Source: F22 sp963668535
GTDB taxonomy: Bacteria > Bacteroidota > Bacteroidia > Bacteroidales > Bacteroidaceae
Assembly (NCBI GenBank): GCA_963668535.1
Contig: OY764867.1
Span: 62,001 to 126,000 of the forward strand
Direction: 5' to 3'
DNA: 64,000 bases
Made by a program: the position numbers and the translations under genes. The notes under the pieces were generated by a model. That model was not told the DNA's origin, searched no databases, and saw nothing but the letters and a program-made list of their open reading frames with translations. Shown in pieces: positions 25,910 through 34,870 of the stretch. Numbering within the stretch: the first letter of the stretch is position 1; the number at the start of each line of letters is the position of its first letter.

Positions 25910-26851
25910 ATGTTGTCGGATAAAGCACTAACTTTTACTTTAATCGCCTTCTGTGCGTTGATGCTGTTTTGGGTGTTTTCAAGTAAGGAACAAAAGGAAC
26001 CAGACCTGGAATCGGGAGATGATCCAATTATCAAAGGAACGATTCTTTCTGGGGATACTAAAATAGATCGCTCCCTGTTGATGGCTAACTTAGGAGTCAA
26101 CGCTATCCGGTTACCCGTATTGGTGCATCCTGCTGATGGATGGTGTAATCGTGCTGATGTGGTTCAAAAGGCTATGCAGGCAAGGGAGTTGGACTTGGAT
26201 GTGATGATTGATTTTCATTACAGTGATTGGTGGGCGAATGTCGATAAACAAAATAAGCCTAAGGCGTGGGAATCGCTTTCTCTAGAGGAACTTCAAGAAG
26301 CTGTGGGTAAACATACGCGTGATGTATTGAGTGACTTACGCAATCATGATGTGGAACCTCAATGGATACAAATCGGTAATGAAACATCTGATGGGATGCT
26401 TTGGCCTACTGGGCGGGCATCGGAATCAATGACAAATTATGCTACGCTGCATCAAGCGGGTTATACCGCAGCCAAAAGTATATGTCCCAAAGCTCTGGTG
26501 ATGGTGCATATAGATCGGGGGGAGGAATGGCCTCACCTACAATGGTTACTGGATGGTCTACGAGCCAATGGCGCTCAATGGGATATGGTGGGAGTGTCTC
26601 TCCATCCTGAACTGGAAACTTGGCAAGGTGTAGCAGATGCGTGTATCTATAACCTGGAGCAATTGGTAAGAAAATATGATACACCAGTCATAATTTCTGA
26701 AGTAGGCCTATCTGATGAAAGCACAGAGGTCTTAAAAAAGTTTACCGAGTACTTATTGTACAAAGGAAAAGGTATGAATACGGCGGTACAAAAGAAGGTT
26801 TTCCATGGGTTGTTTTATTGGAAATCTCAGTTAAAAGCGGTATTAATATAG
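25910..26851 (+). CDS. GH53-family endo-beta-1,4-galactanase, atypical and shortened
   Basis: 313 aa. The N-terminus is a hydrophobic anchor (ALTFTLIAFCALMLFWVF) without a lipobox. The glycosidase part keeps GH53 hallmarks: VNAIRLPVLVHPADGWCN, MIDFHYSDWWA, the acid/base E158 in IQIGNETSDGMLWP and the nucleophile E264 in IISEVGLSD. The first beta strand segment (usually KGADVSWVTE...) is replaced by a short TILSGDTK stretch, and the C-terminus ends at FYWKSQ, before the usual last strand. It may be a divergent or partly decayed arabinogalactan hydrolase. It precedes a broken gene, which supports local decay. Confidence 0.78.
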   Translation: MLSDKALTFTLIAFCALMLFWVFSSKEQKEPDLESGDDPIIKGTILSGDTKIDRSLLMANLGVNAIRLPVLVHPADGWCNRADVVQKAMQARELDLDVMIDFHYSDWWANVDKQNKPKAWESLSLEELQEAVGKHTRDVLSDLRNHDVEPQWIQIGNETSDGMLWPTGRASESMTNYATLHQAGYTAAKSICPKALVMVHIDRGEEWPHLQWLLDGLRANGAQWDMVGVSLHPELETWQGVADACIYNLEQLVRKYDTPVIISEVGLSDESTEVLKKFTEYLLYKGKGMNTAVQKKVFHGLFYWKSQLKAVLI

Positions 26852-26896
26852 AGTTTACTAATCAATTACTAGAACAAACAATTAAATATACTGCTT

Positions 26897-28273
26897 ATGA
26901 AATGGACAAAGAGTTTATCGTACACGATAATTGCAGGTTTATCTGTAACTTTAATCAATACATCTTGTACATCAAGTGATATTAATACAGTCTACAATGG
27001 ACCTGTAGTAGAAGCTAAAAAGCAATCCTTTAAGTGATTTAAGTCCTAGTGCCAATTTTTCATGGTCTACTATGGGTGATGGACTATTACTATCAAAGTA
27101 AACGACCAGTTTGATAGTGTGTATGATTATTACGTAGATGTGTACACGGAAAATCCAGCGACCAACAGTCAGGCGGTACCTTTTCTTACTGGAGTGGCTA
27201 GAGGTAATTTTCCGCTGACTTCATCTGTAAATATACCAAGCTATTCAGACAAAGTGTATATAAAGGTGGTTGATCCGGAGGGACAAACCAAAGTCTATAA
27301 TTACAACGCTCCTGAAACAAACACAAATATAACTTATTCTTGAGTACAAGGGGGAACAGTTATCGCGTCAACAAAATCAACAACAACTCGTTCATCAATA
27401 AACACTCGATTAGATGACGAAGATATTGAAGGGGCATATTCTGCAGGCTACACTATCAATTTTGAAGATCAATGGCCTTCTTTTGGCGATTATGATCTTA
27501 ACGATGTAGTATTGCATGTGAAAAGTTTGGAAACAGTACAGGGACATAAAAACTATGTACAAAGTGCTACTTTCACTTTTGAGTTGATGGCTGTTGGCGC
27601 AACTCATATATTGGGGATAGGACTTCAGTTTGACAAAATCCTCAATTCAAGTGTAAAAGTAATTACTCATTCACTCAGAAATACACCTGGACTAGAGCCT
27701 ACCGATGAGGGAGCATTTGATATTCACAGCAATGATGATTTAAGAGAGGATGGAAATGGGAATGAATTGGTTATTATTCCTCTTGCATATGATGCACATA
27801 AACTATTTCTAGATAAAGATGATTTAAGCGATCGTTCTACACTGAATACAGGATCTACACGTGAAGGGGGACGAGAATTTACTGTTCGCTTAGATTTCAA
27901 TAGCCATAAAGTAAAACCTGAATATTTCAACATATCAAATTTAAACTTCTTTATCTATCGTGTAGATGATGAGGTAGCTAAACAAAAAGAACGTGTAGAA
28001 ATTCATATGAGTGGGTATGCACCTACGCGCAATGCATCTCCATATTATTTTGGAACAGGCAACGATGATTCGGACTTAAGTACTGATAGGTTTTATACAT
28101 CTGCAGATAATTTCCCTTGGGCGATTGTTGTCAATGACATCTCAACTGATGAGACAACCAAAACTTCTTGGGTATGGCCAAGTGAAACACAAATTATTAC
28201 TAAGTCGTATACACGCTTTGCTGATTGGGTAAATGGTAAGGGAGCTAAAGATTGGATGTTCCGCAATAAATGA
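26897..28273 (+). pseudogene. Broken LruC-type (DUF4842-like) lipoprotein gene
   Basis: From the ATG at 26897 a lipoprotein signal (VTLINTSC) is read, but the frame stops at TGA 27035. The coding sense continues in a second frame (NPLSDLSPSANFSWSTM, from 27024), ends at TAA about 27099, and returns to the first frame at ITIKVNDQFD (27086). An in-frame TGA at 27341-27343 then breaks the protein, and the same frame continues through NFEDQWPSFGDYDLNDVVL, the hallmark of the LruC C-terminal domain, to TGA/TAA near 28273. So two compensating frameshifts and one stop are present. The last 253 codons (27512 on) are intact. Sequencing error is possible but would require three separate events. Confidence 0.8.
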
Positions 28274-28309
28274 TGAATAAAGAATAGTAGTAAATTATTC
28301 TATATAGAC

Positions 28310-28346
28310 AGAGGGTGTGTCAAAAGTATCTTTTGGCACGCTCTCT
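28310..28346 (+). terminator. Hairpin terminator after the LruC-type pseudogene
   Basis: AGAGGGTGTGTCAAAAG (28310-28326) pairs with CTTTTGGCACGCTCTCT (28330-28346) using G-T wobbles, followed by a T-rich stretch. Belongs to the TGTCAAAA/TTTTGACA family of hairpins in this window. Confidence 0.75.
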
Positions 28347-28464
28347 TCTTCATTTTATGACTTTGCAACCTTTATAATCTCCATATTACGCCATCTCATA
28401 TTTTTAAGCAGATTTGGCAGTCTGTGGATAAAGTAGCGTTATTTGAACCCATATCGGGTGGTTT

Positions 28465-28713
28465 TTAGTCGTATTTCATTTGCCCAAAGACAGCCTCTGG
28501 CTCTATACACCTTCGGCCTCTATGGTGTATTCCTTCTTCTGAGAGTAAGAGTTTTCTTGCTTTTTTCTTGTACTTATGGAGTTGCACATTGACTCCGATA
28601 ACTCTATTACCTTCTGCTTTGTAGCATTGTCCTTTCAATGGACATCCTGTGCATTTTTGTGCTTTATATTTATGGATTTTGGAGGGATAAATATAAGGGG
28701 CATGTTGGCCTTT
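28465..28713 (-). pseudogene. Remnant of an IS1182-type transposase (C-terminal part)
   Basis: The minus strand gives an open stretch of about 82 codons with no start: KGQHAPYIYPSK, then YKAQKCTGCPLKGQC (zinc-binding-like Cys pattern), GNRVIGVNVQLHK, ARKLLLSEEGIHH and EPEAVFGQMKYD, ending at a stop at 28467-28465. This is the region between the GQHM element and the last DDE Glu block (EPEAVFGQ) of IS1182-family transposases. Upstream it meets a stop at 28716-28714, and downstream the coding sense is lost within 100 bases. No terminal inverted repeats of the IS can be identified, so this is a scar. Confidence 0.8.
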
Positions 28714-28728
28714 TTATCAGTAAAAAAC

Positions 28729-28813
28729 GCAAGCGCTTGCGATTTGCTACATATCGGGATGTTTATTTTTGTGCAAGCGCTTGCGTTTTGGGGTGCAAGC
28801 GCTTGCACAAAAA
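28729..28813. repeat. Three copies of the 12-bp palindrome GCAAGCGCTTGC
   Basis: Perfect copies at 28729-28740, 28773-28784 and 28795-28806. Start-to-start distances are 44 and 22 bp. Copies two and three are also arms of a larger perfect inverted repeat: TTTTTGTGCAAGCGCTTGC (28766-28784) against its complement at 28795-28813, spacer 10 bp. The AAGCGCTT core resembles LacI/GalR-type operators but no such regulator gene or obvious promoter is next to it. It lies just beside the transposase scar. Confidence 0.9.
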
Positions 28814-29146
28814 CACGGAAAAGTGAAGTGATTCGTCGAAGATTTGTGTTGCAAGTTTGTTGTTTTGGATAAAATTTGCACGTTATTTTTTTTCTTGCAA
28901 ATCTTCTCCAAAAGCGATGAAATTTATCGGGGGTTGTTCTTTTGATTACTCGTTTTTTTTGTTGAATTTTACGGTGTATTGGGGTGGAAAAGTAGTAGTG
29001 GAGGGTGAATTGTGTGTTTGTGGAACATTAATTATAAAAATCAAATGGAAAATAAAGGAGTTTTGTTCTCTCTGAGAAATTTTCGTCACATCCAATCGGC
29101 AGACGTTAAGGTGGGTACAATCACAAGTTCGTTTATTAATATTTAA
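28814..29146. other. Gene-poor stretch
   Basis: No protein I can support. A 33-codon frame at 29045-29146 (+) exists (MENKGVLFSLRNF...) but has no relative I know and no promoter; it is probably chance. The sequence is T-rich. Confidence 0.5.
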
Positions 29147-29186
29147 AGAGAGGCTTTGCCAAATTACTTTTGACATAGCCTCTCTT
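29147..29186. terminator. Bidirectional hairpin terminator
   Basis: AGAGAGGC (29147-29154) pairs with GCCTCTCT (29178-29185), with an inner arm CCAAA/TTTTGAC. It ends 22 bases from the stop of the minus-strand TlpA-like gene, which it probably terminates. Confidence 0.7.
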
Positions 29187-29207
29187 CTATAATGTGTAAG
29201 TAAAAAC

Positions 29208-30338
29208 TTATTTAGCAAGAAGTGTTTTGACTTCTTTTTCGATTTCTACGATGTCGTGCAAGCCTCTTGCAGCAATCTTACCATCTTTGTCAACAATGAC
29301 CATAAATGGAATCGCATTGAAATTGTAGATAGGACGTGCAGCGCAATCCCAATATTTCAAATCGGACATTTGTGGCCAAGTCATGTTAAGCTTCTTCACT
29401 GTTTCGTGCCATGCTTTTTCAGATTTAGGACTATCCAATGATACTCCTACAATTTGGAAACCTTTAGCTTTGTATTTCTTATACAATTTAGCTAGACCTG
29501 GCATAGAACGGCGGCAAGGGCCACACCAGCTTGCCCAAAAGTCAACAATAGTTACTTGACCTGGTTTGATATAATCAGATAACTTTACTGCCTTACCCTT
29601 CATATCCTTCATTTCGAAGTCTACATAAGGTTGACCAACTGCAGTTTTACGAGCAACTTCTGCTTGTGCTCTGATTTTAGCAATGTCTTCTGTTTTTTGC
29701 TCATCTTCAGGCAACAAAGAAATAGCAGCAATAATCTCGTCTGGAGTCATTGCATGACGTGCCACAACTTGCTTCAAATACAATCCACCAAGTGCATCAC
29801 TGCTATGTGCAGTAAAGTTATCTTTTAGATAGGATTCTAAAGCTTCTGTTTCTTTATCATACACATCTGAAATACTATCACGCTTAGCTAGTGCATCTTC
29901 TGCCTTAGGATCAAGTGCTCGGAATGCTGAAATCAATGCTGTCATTTTAGCATTGACTTCGAGAGCTTTCTCGCGATCTTTTTCAAGTTGTGCGTTCAAT
30001 GCTCCACCTGTGCGAGTCACCTTTTCAGGATGTGCACTGATTGTCAATGTTGAGATCAAGTTTGGTTCAAGCACAACTTCCAAAGGTGGAATATTAATAT
30101 CAGTCGCTGAACTAACAAAGACTAATTTAGGTGCATCAATGACTTTTTTGAACGTAAAGTGGTTGTTGACAACTTTAACTGTGTCAGCGACTCCGTCAAT
30201 ACCTTTAACGACAACTGACTGTACATTCAGAGAATCTGCTGCAAGCAAATCTCCATTAAGAGTCGCTTGATTTTTAGGTGTACAGCTTGCAAAGCCTAAT
30301 GCAATGGCTCCTGCTACCCATAATCCATTTGTTTTCAT
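29208..30338 (-). CDS. TlpA-like thiol-disulfide lipoprotein with DUF4369 N-terminus
   Basis: 376 aa. Lipobox GFASC near residue 19. Residues ~25-120 form a beta-rich DUF4369-type domain, 120-240 is a helical linker, and 240-376 a thioredoxin fold with FWASWCGPC and the cis-Pro loop NAIPFMVIVD. It is a periplasm-facing membrane-anchored disulfide reductase, a family common in Bacteroidales. Located 29 bp after the C69 dipeptidase gene on the same strand, hence probably cotranscribed from the promoter at 32119-32150. Confidence 0.93.
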   Translation of the reverse strand: MKTNGLWVAGAIALGFASCTPKNQATLNGDLLAADSLNVQSVVVKGIDGVADTVKVVNNHFTFKKVIDAPKLVFVSSATDINIPPLEVVLEPNLISTLTISAHPEKVTRTGGALNAQLEKDREKALEVNAKMTALISAFRALDPKAEDALAKRDSISDVYDKETEALESYLKDNFTAHSSDALGGLYLKQVVARHAMTPDEIIAAISLLPEDEQKTEDIAKIRAQAEVARKTAVGQPYVDFEMKDMKGKAVKLSDYIKPGQVTIVDFWASWCGPCRRSMPGLAKLYKKYKAKGFQIVGVSLDSPKSEKAWHETVKKLNMTWPQMSDLKYWDCAARPIYNFNAIPFMVIVDKDGKIAARGLHDIVEIEKEVKTLLAK

Positions 30339-30367
30339 ACTTTTGAGTTTAAATAATTGGTTTTATG

Positions 30368-32029
30368 TTATTTGGTCTCTTCTTTCTTTTCTTGTGGCAC
30401 CAAGTAACGATCACCAGTGGCCTTCACATATTCTTTAAGGAATGACTCTGCATATCCTGGACGAACTGGTGCTGCTGGACGACCTTGTTTGTTGTACTTG
30501 AAATGACCAGTACTATCTGTAGGTTGCACAACCATATCATTGTACTTGACAATCAAGTAATTACCTAGTTTACGCCATGTGTCATGAGTAGCACTAGCCA
30601 TCTGTCCAGTATAATTGGTCAAGAAATCAACAGCTTGTTTATGATCTTTTTGGTAATAAGCCAATGCTTGGGTTTCAATGGCACTTTGTGTGGCTGCAAA
30701 TTGATCTTCTAAATTCTTCTGTACTTTCTTCAAGTCACCAATCATCAAGCTGTATCGTGGATACACCATGTTAGAGACCCAGTTGTACACCCAGAAGCTG
30801 CTCTCCATAGAGAAAGTAGCAAGATCCAAACCATTTTCTTGGTAACACTTAGGGATGCGATTAGTGCAACAATATACTGGAGTAAATACCGTCATATTGG
30901 CATCATCCAATCCGAACCATAGTACCCCGCCAATAGGATCGGGAAGATCTTCACGCATCTGAGCAACAAACACGAAACCAGTTTGCTGTGTAGAGATAGG
31001 ACGTTCATTGAAATATTCCTTACCATCGACTTTGAAATGTAGAGGTGATGGACGATATGGCATTTTCCATGGACCAGCCCCTAAATCTTCATTGATGGCT
31101 AGAGGTGTTCCTTCATAATGGTCGCGCATCATATTTTGGACATCGCGCACAGATAATTTACGATCTGGCTTGATAAACAAAGGCATAGGTGTTTTGTCTT
31201 TACCATAGATATATGGCAAGAACTCTTCTCCTCGTTTTGTGAAGCGGTTATAAAAACTCCACACACGTGCTTCACAGTAGCGAAGTCCACCAAAATCTAA
31301 TGGTGCATAGGCATCAGCAAAGCTAAAGTCTTTGTTTAGCCCATTGAAATATCCTTTTTCACGAGCAAAAGAAATGACATCTGATGCATACAAACAATTG
31401 TCTTTATCGTCTAGTGGAAATTGTCGAATGCGACTTTGGTTGGCATGAGCACTGATACAATCATCTGGCACTCGACGAGCCACCCATACGGCACCACGTA
31501 CACCAGGTCCCTTACCAATCATTTCCATGATCCAAGCCTCGGTAGGATCGGCAATAGTGAAGCTTTCCCCACTGCTATAATATCCATATTCTTCGACTAA
31601 GCTAGTCATAACATGAATGGCTTCACGCGCTGATTTGCTTCGTTGCAACGCAACATAAATCAAGCTACCATAATCCATTACAGCTGTGCTGTCCACCAAT
31701 TCGGGACGACCACCGAAAGTCGTTTCTCCGATAGTTACCTGATACTGGTTCATATTGCCGACAACATTGTATGTTTCTCGGGCTTGTTTGATACTACCGA
31801 GATACTTGCCTGTATCCCATTCATATATTGGTAATTTAGCACCTTTTGGATAGGTAGCAGCTGGATAATGATATAACCATCCATACATATAGTATGAATC
31901 TGCTGCGTAACTCACGATGGTACTGCCATCGACTGATGCTTTTGGACCTACAATTAAATTGGTACATGCTGTAGACTCTATACCAAGAGCAGCTACAAGG
32001 CAAAGTAAGGTCGAAAAAATTCTCTTCAT
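30368..32029 (-). CDS. C69-family (PepD-like) dipeptidase, secreted
   Basis: 553 aa from the ATG at 32029; upstream in-frame Met codons lie in or before the promoter and are excluded. Signal peptide of 21 residues ends ESTA, exposing C22 (CTNLIVG), which is the N-terminal nucleophile of this Ntn-hydrolase family. Other family segments: DGSTIVSYAADSYYMYG, NQYQVTIGETTFGGR, ESFTIADPTEAWIMEM and VPDDCISAHANQ. It cleaves dipeptides outside the inner membrane, feeding peptide-fermenting metabolism. First gene of a pair with the TlpA-like lipoprotein. Confidence 0.93.
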   Translation of the reverse strand: MKRIFSTLLCLVAALGIESTACTNLIVGPKASVDGSTIVSYAADSYYMYGWLYHYPAATYPKGAKLPIYEWDTGKYLGSIKQARETYNVVGNMNQYQVTIGETTFGGRPELVDSTAVMDYGSLIYVALQRSKSAREAIHVMTSLVEEYGYYSSGESFTIADPTEAWIMEMIGKGPGVRGAVWVARRVPDDCISAHANQSRIRQFPLDDKDNCLYASDVISFAREKGYFNGLNKDFSFADAYAPLDFGGLRYCEARVWSFYNRFTKRGEEFLPYIYGKDKTPMPLFIKPDRKLSVRDVQNMMRDHYEGTPLAINEDLGAGPWKMPYRPSPLHFKVDGKEYFNERPISTQQTGFVFVAQMREDLPDPIGGVLWFGLDDANMTVFTPVYCCTNRIPKCYQENGLDLATFSMESSFWVYNWVSNMVYPRYSLMIGDLKKVQKNLEDQFAATQSAIETQALAYYQKDHKQAVDFLTNYTGQMASATHDTWRKLGNYLIVKYNDMVVQPTDSTGHFKYNKQGRPAAPVRPGYAESFLKEYVKATGDRYLVPQEKKEETK

Positions 32030-32118
32030 TATAAATCTTTTGGGTTGTAAAATAAAGCTTTTGACATCCATTTGATAGCTATTTACCATCTGGAGTGTAT
32101 GTATCGCCATAGTAGACA

Positions 32119-32150
32119 CAAAATTAAGGCTAATTTGTAGAGTTTCCAAA
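32119..32150 (-). promoter_or_regulatory. Promoter of the C69/TlpA-like operon
   Basis: Minus strand: TTTG (32150-32147), 20-bp spacer, TAATTTTG (32126-32119). Full consensus; expected start about 32112, so translation must begin at 32029. Confidence 0.82.
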
Positions 32151-32306
32151 TCTAGCCATAAAAGTATCTAGACTTTAACTGTTAAACTATACGCAGGAAG
32201 CGCGGGTTGTATATTTATAAATATTAATAAAAAAGACAATTGTTTAATTCTTTTGCTTTTTTGATAATAGCTGCCTTGTTTTGATGGCTATTTGTTTGAT
32301 TATACG

Positions 32307-32314
32307 TATATTTG
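32307..32314 (+). promoter_or_regulatory. -7 box for the pseudo-histidine-kinase pair
   Basis: TATATTTG in the 377-bp gap between the divergent C69 and kinase-like genes. A TTTG at 32280-32283 has a long spacer of 23. Leader to the ATG at 32407 would be about 85 nt. The rest of the gap is AT-rich with nothing else I can support. Confidence 0.5.
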
Positions 32315-32406
32315 GTCTATTGAGCTTATCATGTATACACGGGTAATATCGGAAACTACACTAATTTTTATAGTTAATGACTAGGATATAGCATATAGAC
32401 AATATT

Positions 32407-33717
32407 ATGATACAAGTGCACATCGCTATAATATGTATGTTACTTTTGCTCGCAATAATCGTTGCTTTTCAAGTCTATCGTTTGAGAAAGCTGAGTTGTT
32501 TATTGCAAAACAAGAGTATATACACCTATGTCATTCATCGTCTTCCCTTCCCTATGTTTTTACGTGAGATTCAAACAGGCATGGATGGTAGGAGCTATCT
32601 CGGGCGATACATATTCTATAATAAAGTGGGTGGACAAATCCTAGGTGTTAATCCCTACCAAATGATAAACAACTTAGGAGAGCAAACTGCGAAACGGTGG
32701 ACAGATAGTTTTGATCGACTTATTAATGGGGAAGAAGTGAAAGATGAAAATCACACAATCTACACTAAAGATGGTGTGAGCTTTGAAGCCCAACCTCTTA
32801 TTCGAATACTAGAAATCAAAGGCCAAAGATACCTTATGGGTACTTTTTTAAATATTTTTAAACTTCAGCATCACATCCGTGAAGCTAAAAAAGCAGATAA
32901 AGAAAAAAGCACCTTTCTAGAACAGATTAGCTATGAATTACGTACACCACTGAATAGTATCCTTGGTTTTTCTTTACTTCTTGCAGACGAACATGCCACT
33001 CTTCCTAAAGACACCCAAAAAGAATATGCGGAAATCATTCTCCGTAAAAGTACGCATTTAAATGTGCTAATCAATGACATCCTTATGCTTGCCAATGTGG
33101 ACAACCAATACATGGAGCAGCAAATAGAGGATGGTGATATCATTCCTCAACTTCATCAATTGGAGTATACATTCCAAAAAGCCATCAAACCAACTAAAGA
33201 AATTCAACTTACTTTTGAGTTCCCCTACTGTTTTGCTATGATGCGTTATGATAAAAATGTGTATCCATATATCATTGAACAATTTATCAGCAATGCTATT
33301 AAATTTACAAAGGCTGGTACGATTCGCTCAGGAATTTATTTTGAAGGAGACAATGAGGTTATGTATTGCATCAATGAAGTTGACCGAACATATAGTGATT
33401 CGGAATTGATTCATATGTTTAAACGCTTTCATAAAATAGATCCATTTAGCCCTGGGCCAGGCCTCGGATTAAGTATTTGTAAGGCAATAACTATGCAGAA
33501 GAAGGGCTATATTGGAGTAAAACAATGTGGTCATAAGCTTTTATTTTGGGCTCAACTTCCAGCCATGTATGACGTGGAGGTAGAAGATGAGGAATTGCTC
33601 CATGATATCACAGAATTGATAAGCAATCGATGGGATGGTATATGGTTTGCCGAAGATGGCATAGCTCAAATGGGACAACCTAGAGAGGACAACGTTGAAA
33701 AACAAAACATTGTATAA
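32407..33717 (+). CDS. Membrane histidine-kinase-like protein lacking the phospho-His (H to Y)
   Basis: 436 aa. One N-terminal TM helix (residues 4-24), a PAS-like region (40-150), then HisKA and HATPase_c domains. The H box reads ISYELRTPLN: Tyr176 stands where the phosphorylated His of SHELRTPLN should be (codon TAT, confirmed). The N box FISNAIKFT and the G2 box GPGLGLSIC are kept, but the G1 box is NEVDRTYS rather than DTGIGI. It therefore cannot autophosphorylate in the normal way. No response regulator is adjacent. It ends 9 bp before a second such gene. Confidence 0.88.
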   Translation: MIQVHIAIICMLLLLAIIVAFQVYRLRKLSCLLQNKSIYTYVIHRLPFPMFLREIQTGMDGRSYLGRYIFYNKVGGQILGVNPYQMINNLGEQTAKRWTDSFDRLINGEEVKDENHTIYTKDGVSFEAQPLIRILEIKGQRYLMGTFLNIFKLQHHIREAKKADKEKSTFLEQISYELRTPLNSILGFSLLLADEHATLPKDTQKEYAEIILRKSTHLNVLINDILMLANVDNQYMEQQIEDGDIIPQLHQLEYTFQKAIKPTKEIQLTFEFPYCFAMMRYDKNVYPYIIEQFISNAIKFTKAGTIRSGIYFEGDNEVMYCINEVDRTYSDSELIHMFKRFHKIDPFSPGPGLGLSICKAITMQKKGYIGVKQCGHKLLFWAQLPAMYDVEVEDEELLHDITELISNRWDGIWFAEDGIAQMGQPREDNVEKQNIV

Positions 33718-33726
33718 ACATTGATT

Positions 33727-34797
33727 ATGAGTATAGATTTAGTTGCATATATTGTATATACCATTATAGCTGCCATATTATTATGGTACGCTATACATCT
33801 TTATCATATTCGAAAAATACTTCAACCCAAATGCGACAAAGCCATTATTGCCGAACAAACAATTGCTCATTTACCATATAAGACCTCTTTTATGCCCAAA
33901 AAGAAGGGGGAAGAAGGCAGTAAGATTAGGGGAAAATTCATGATCCTGAAAAGTATGTTTAAATATCATGACACCAAATATGAGATTACTTCTTTTGCCA
34001 ATCAATCTGCTCTTGTAGAAGCACGCCAAAAGATAGAAAACAACAATGCTATGAAATCAAATTTCGTGGCCAATATGAGCAATGAAATTCGTACCCCACT
34101 AAATGCCATTGTGGGATACTCTCAACTTATTATCGATGAAGAAGATCCTGATGTGGTAAAAGAATATGCTACGGTATTGGATAAAAGGGCTCATGAGCTG
34201 TTAAATACTATAAACGATGTGCTCACACTCACAACTCTTCAAAGTTCATCGGATGCCAATCGCAATAAAGTAGACACGTGTAGATTTCTCACTGAGATGA
34301 GAGTGTATGCCTTGTCTTTAATCCAGAAAACCAATAAAACGATAGATGTTGTAATAGATCATCCATACAAAGAGGCAGCTTACTATGAAGATAGAGATCG
34401 CATGATACAGGTGGCTAAAAATTTCATTTCTAATGCGGTAAAATTTAGCGAAAAAGGAGTGATACGTATTGGCATGATTCATGTGGAAAAAAATCAAGCT
34501 GTGTTTTATGTTGCTGATGAAGGTATCGGTATTGATGAAGATGATATTAATACCCTCTTTCACGATACAGAGCCATCTCGTATTGAGAAGTCAACACGAG
34601 GCTTGGGGCTATCTATATGTCGCGAAATCATCACCCATGCCCATGGGCAATATGGAGCGGTCAATCGCCCAACTGGTGGATCCATTTTCTGGGCCTACAC
34701 CCCACTACGCTTCACGTATTCATCTCCAGACGCGAGTGCCGATTGGGATGCTATCAACTCCATTCTTGATTTGCTGCCCATAAAATTGAGTGATTAA
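33727..34797 (+). CDS. Membrane histidine-kinase-like protein lacking the phospho-His (H to N)
   Basis: 356 aa from the ATG at 33727 (a TTG at 33721 is less likely). One N-terminal TM helix (7-27), a short linker without an evident sensor domain, then HisKA and HATPase_c. The H box reads MSNEIRTPLN: Asn119 replaces the His (codon AAT, confirmed). The ATP-binding boxes are intact: NFISNAVKFS, DEGIGID and RGLGLSIC. It could bind ATP, and might act as a dimer partner or as a phosphatase/allosteric module for another kinase. It forms a two-gene unit with the preceding protein. Confidence 0.88.
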   Translation: MSIDLVAYIVYTIIAAILLWYAIHLYHIRKILQPKCDKAIIAEQTIAHLPYKTSFMPKKKGEEGSKIRGKFMILKSMFKYHDTKYEITSFANQSALVEARQKIENNNAMKSNFVANMSNEIRTPLNAIVGYSQLIIDEEDPDVVKEYATVLDKRAHELLNTINDVLTLTTLQSSSDANRNKVDTCRFLTEMRVYALSLIQKTNKTIDVVIDHPYKEAAYYEDRDRMIQVAKNFISNAVKFSEKGVIRIGMIHVEKNQAVFYVADEGIGIDEDDINTLFHDTEPSRIEKSTRGLGLSICREIITHAHGQYGAVNRPTGGSIFWAYTPLRFTYSSPDASADWDAINSILDLLPIKLSD

Positions 34798-34825
34798 CTT
34801 TTTCTGTATTCACGGAAAAAACCAC

Positions 34826-34833
34826 TATCTTTG
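34826..34833 (+). promoter_or_regulatory. -7 box for mnmE
   Basis: TATCTTTG, 37 bases before the ATG at 34871. The -33 position holds TCTG with spacer 19, a weak match. A small A/T-rich hairpin at 34798-34820 just before may end the kinase-like pair. Confidence 0.6.
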
Positions 34834-34870
34834 TACTCCTTATATAGGCTTTAAATAATAAGACTCAAAT

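Noticed and set aside
27341..27343. In-frame TGA of the LruC-type gene as selenocysteine or programmed readthrough
   Set aside because: No SECIS-like hairpin was seen after it, and two frameshifts in the same gene make simple decay the better reading.
28729..28806. Three GCAAGCGCTTGC copies as a CRISPR array
   Set aside because: Repeats are too short and spacers of 10-32 bp are irregular; no cas genes.
28576..28872. 98-codon plus-strand frame over the IS scar and palindromes
   Set aside because: It overlaps the clearly recognisable transposase remnant on the other strand and contains the three palindromes.
29045..29146. 33-codon plus-strand frame
   Set aside because: No promoter, no known family; likely chance in a T-rich gap.
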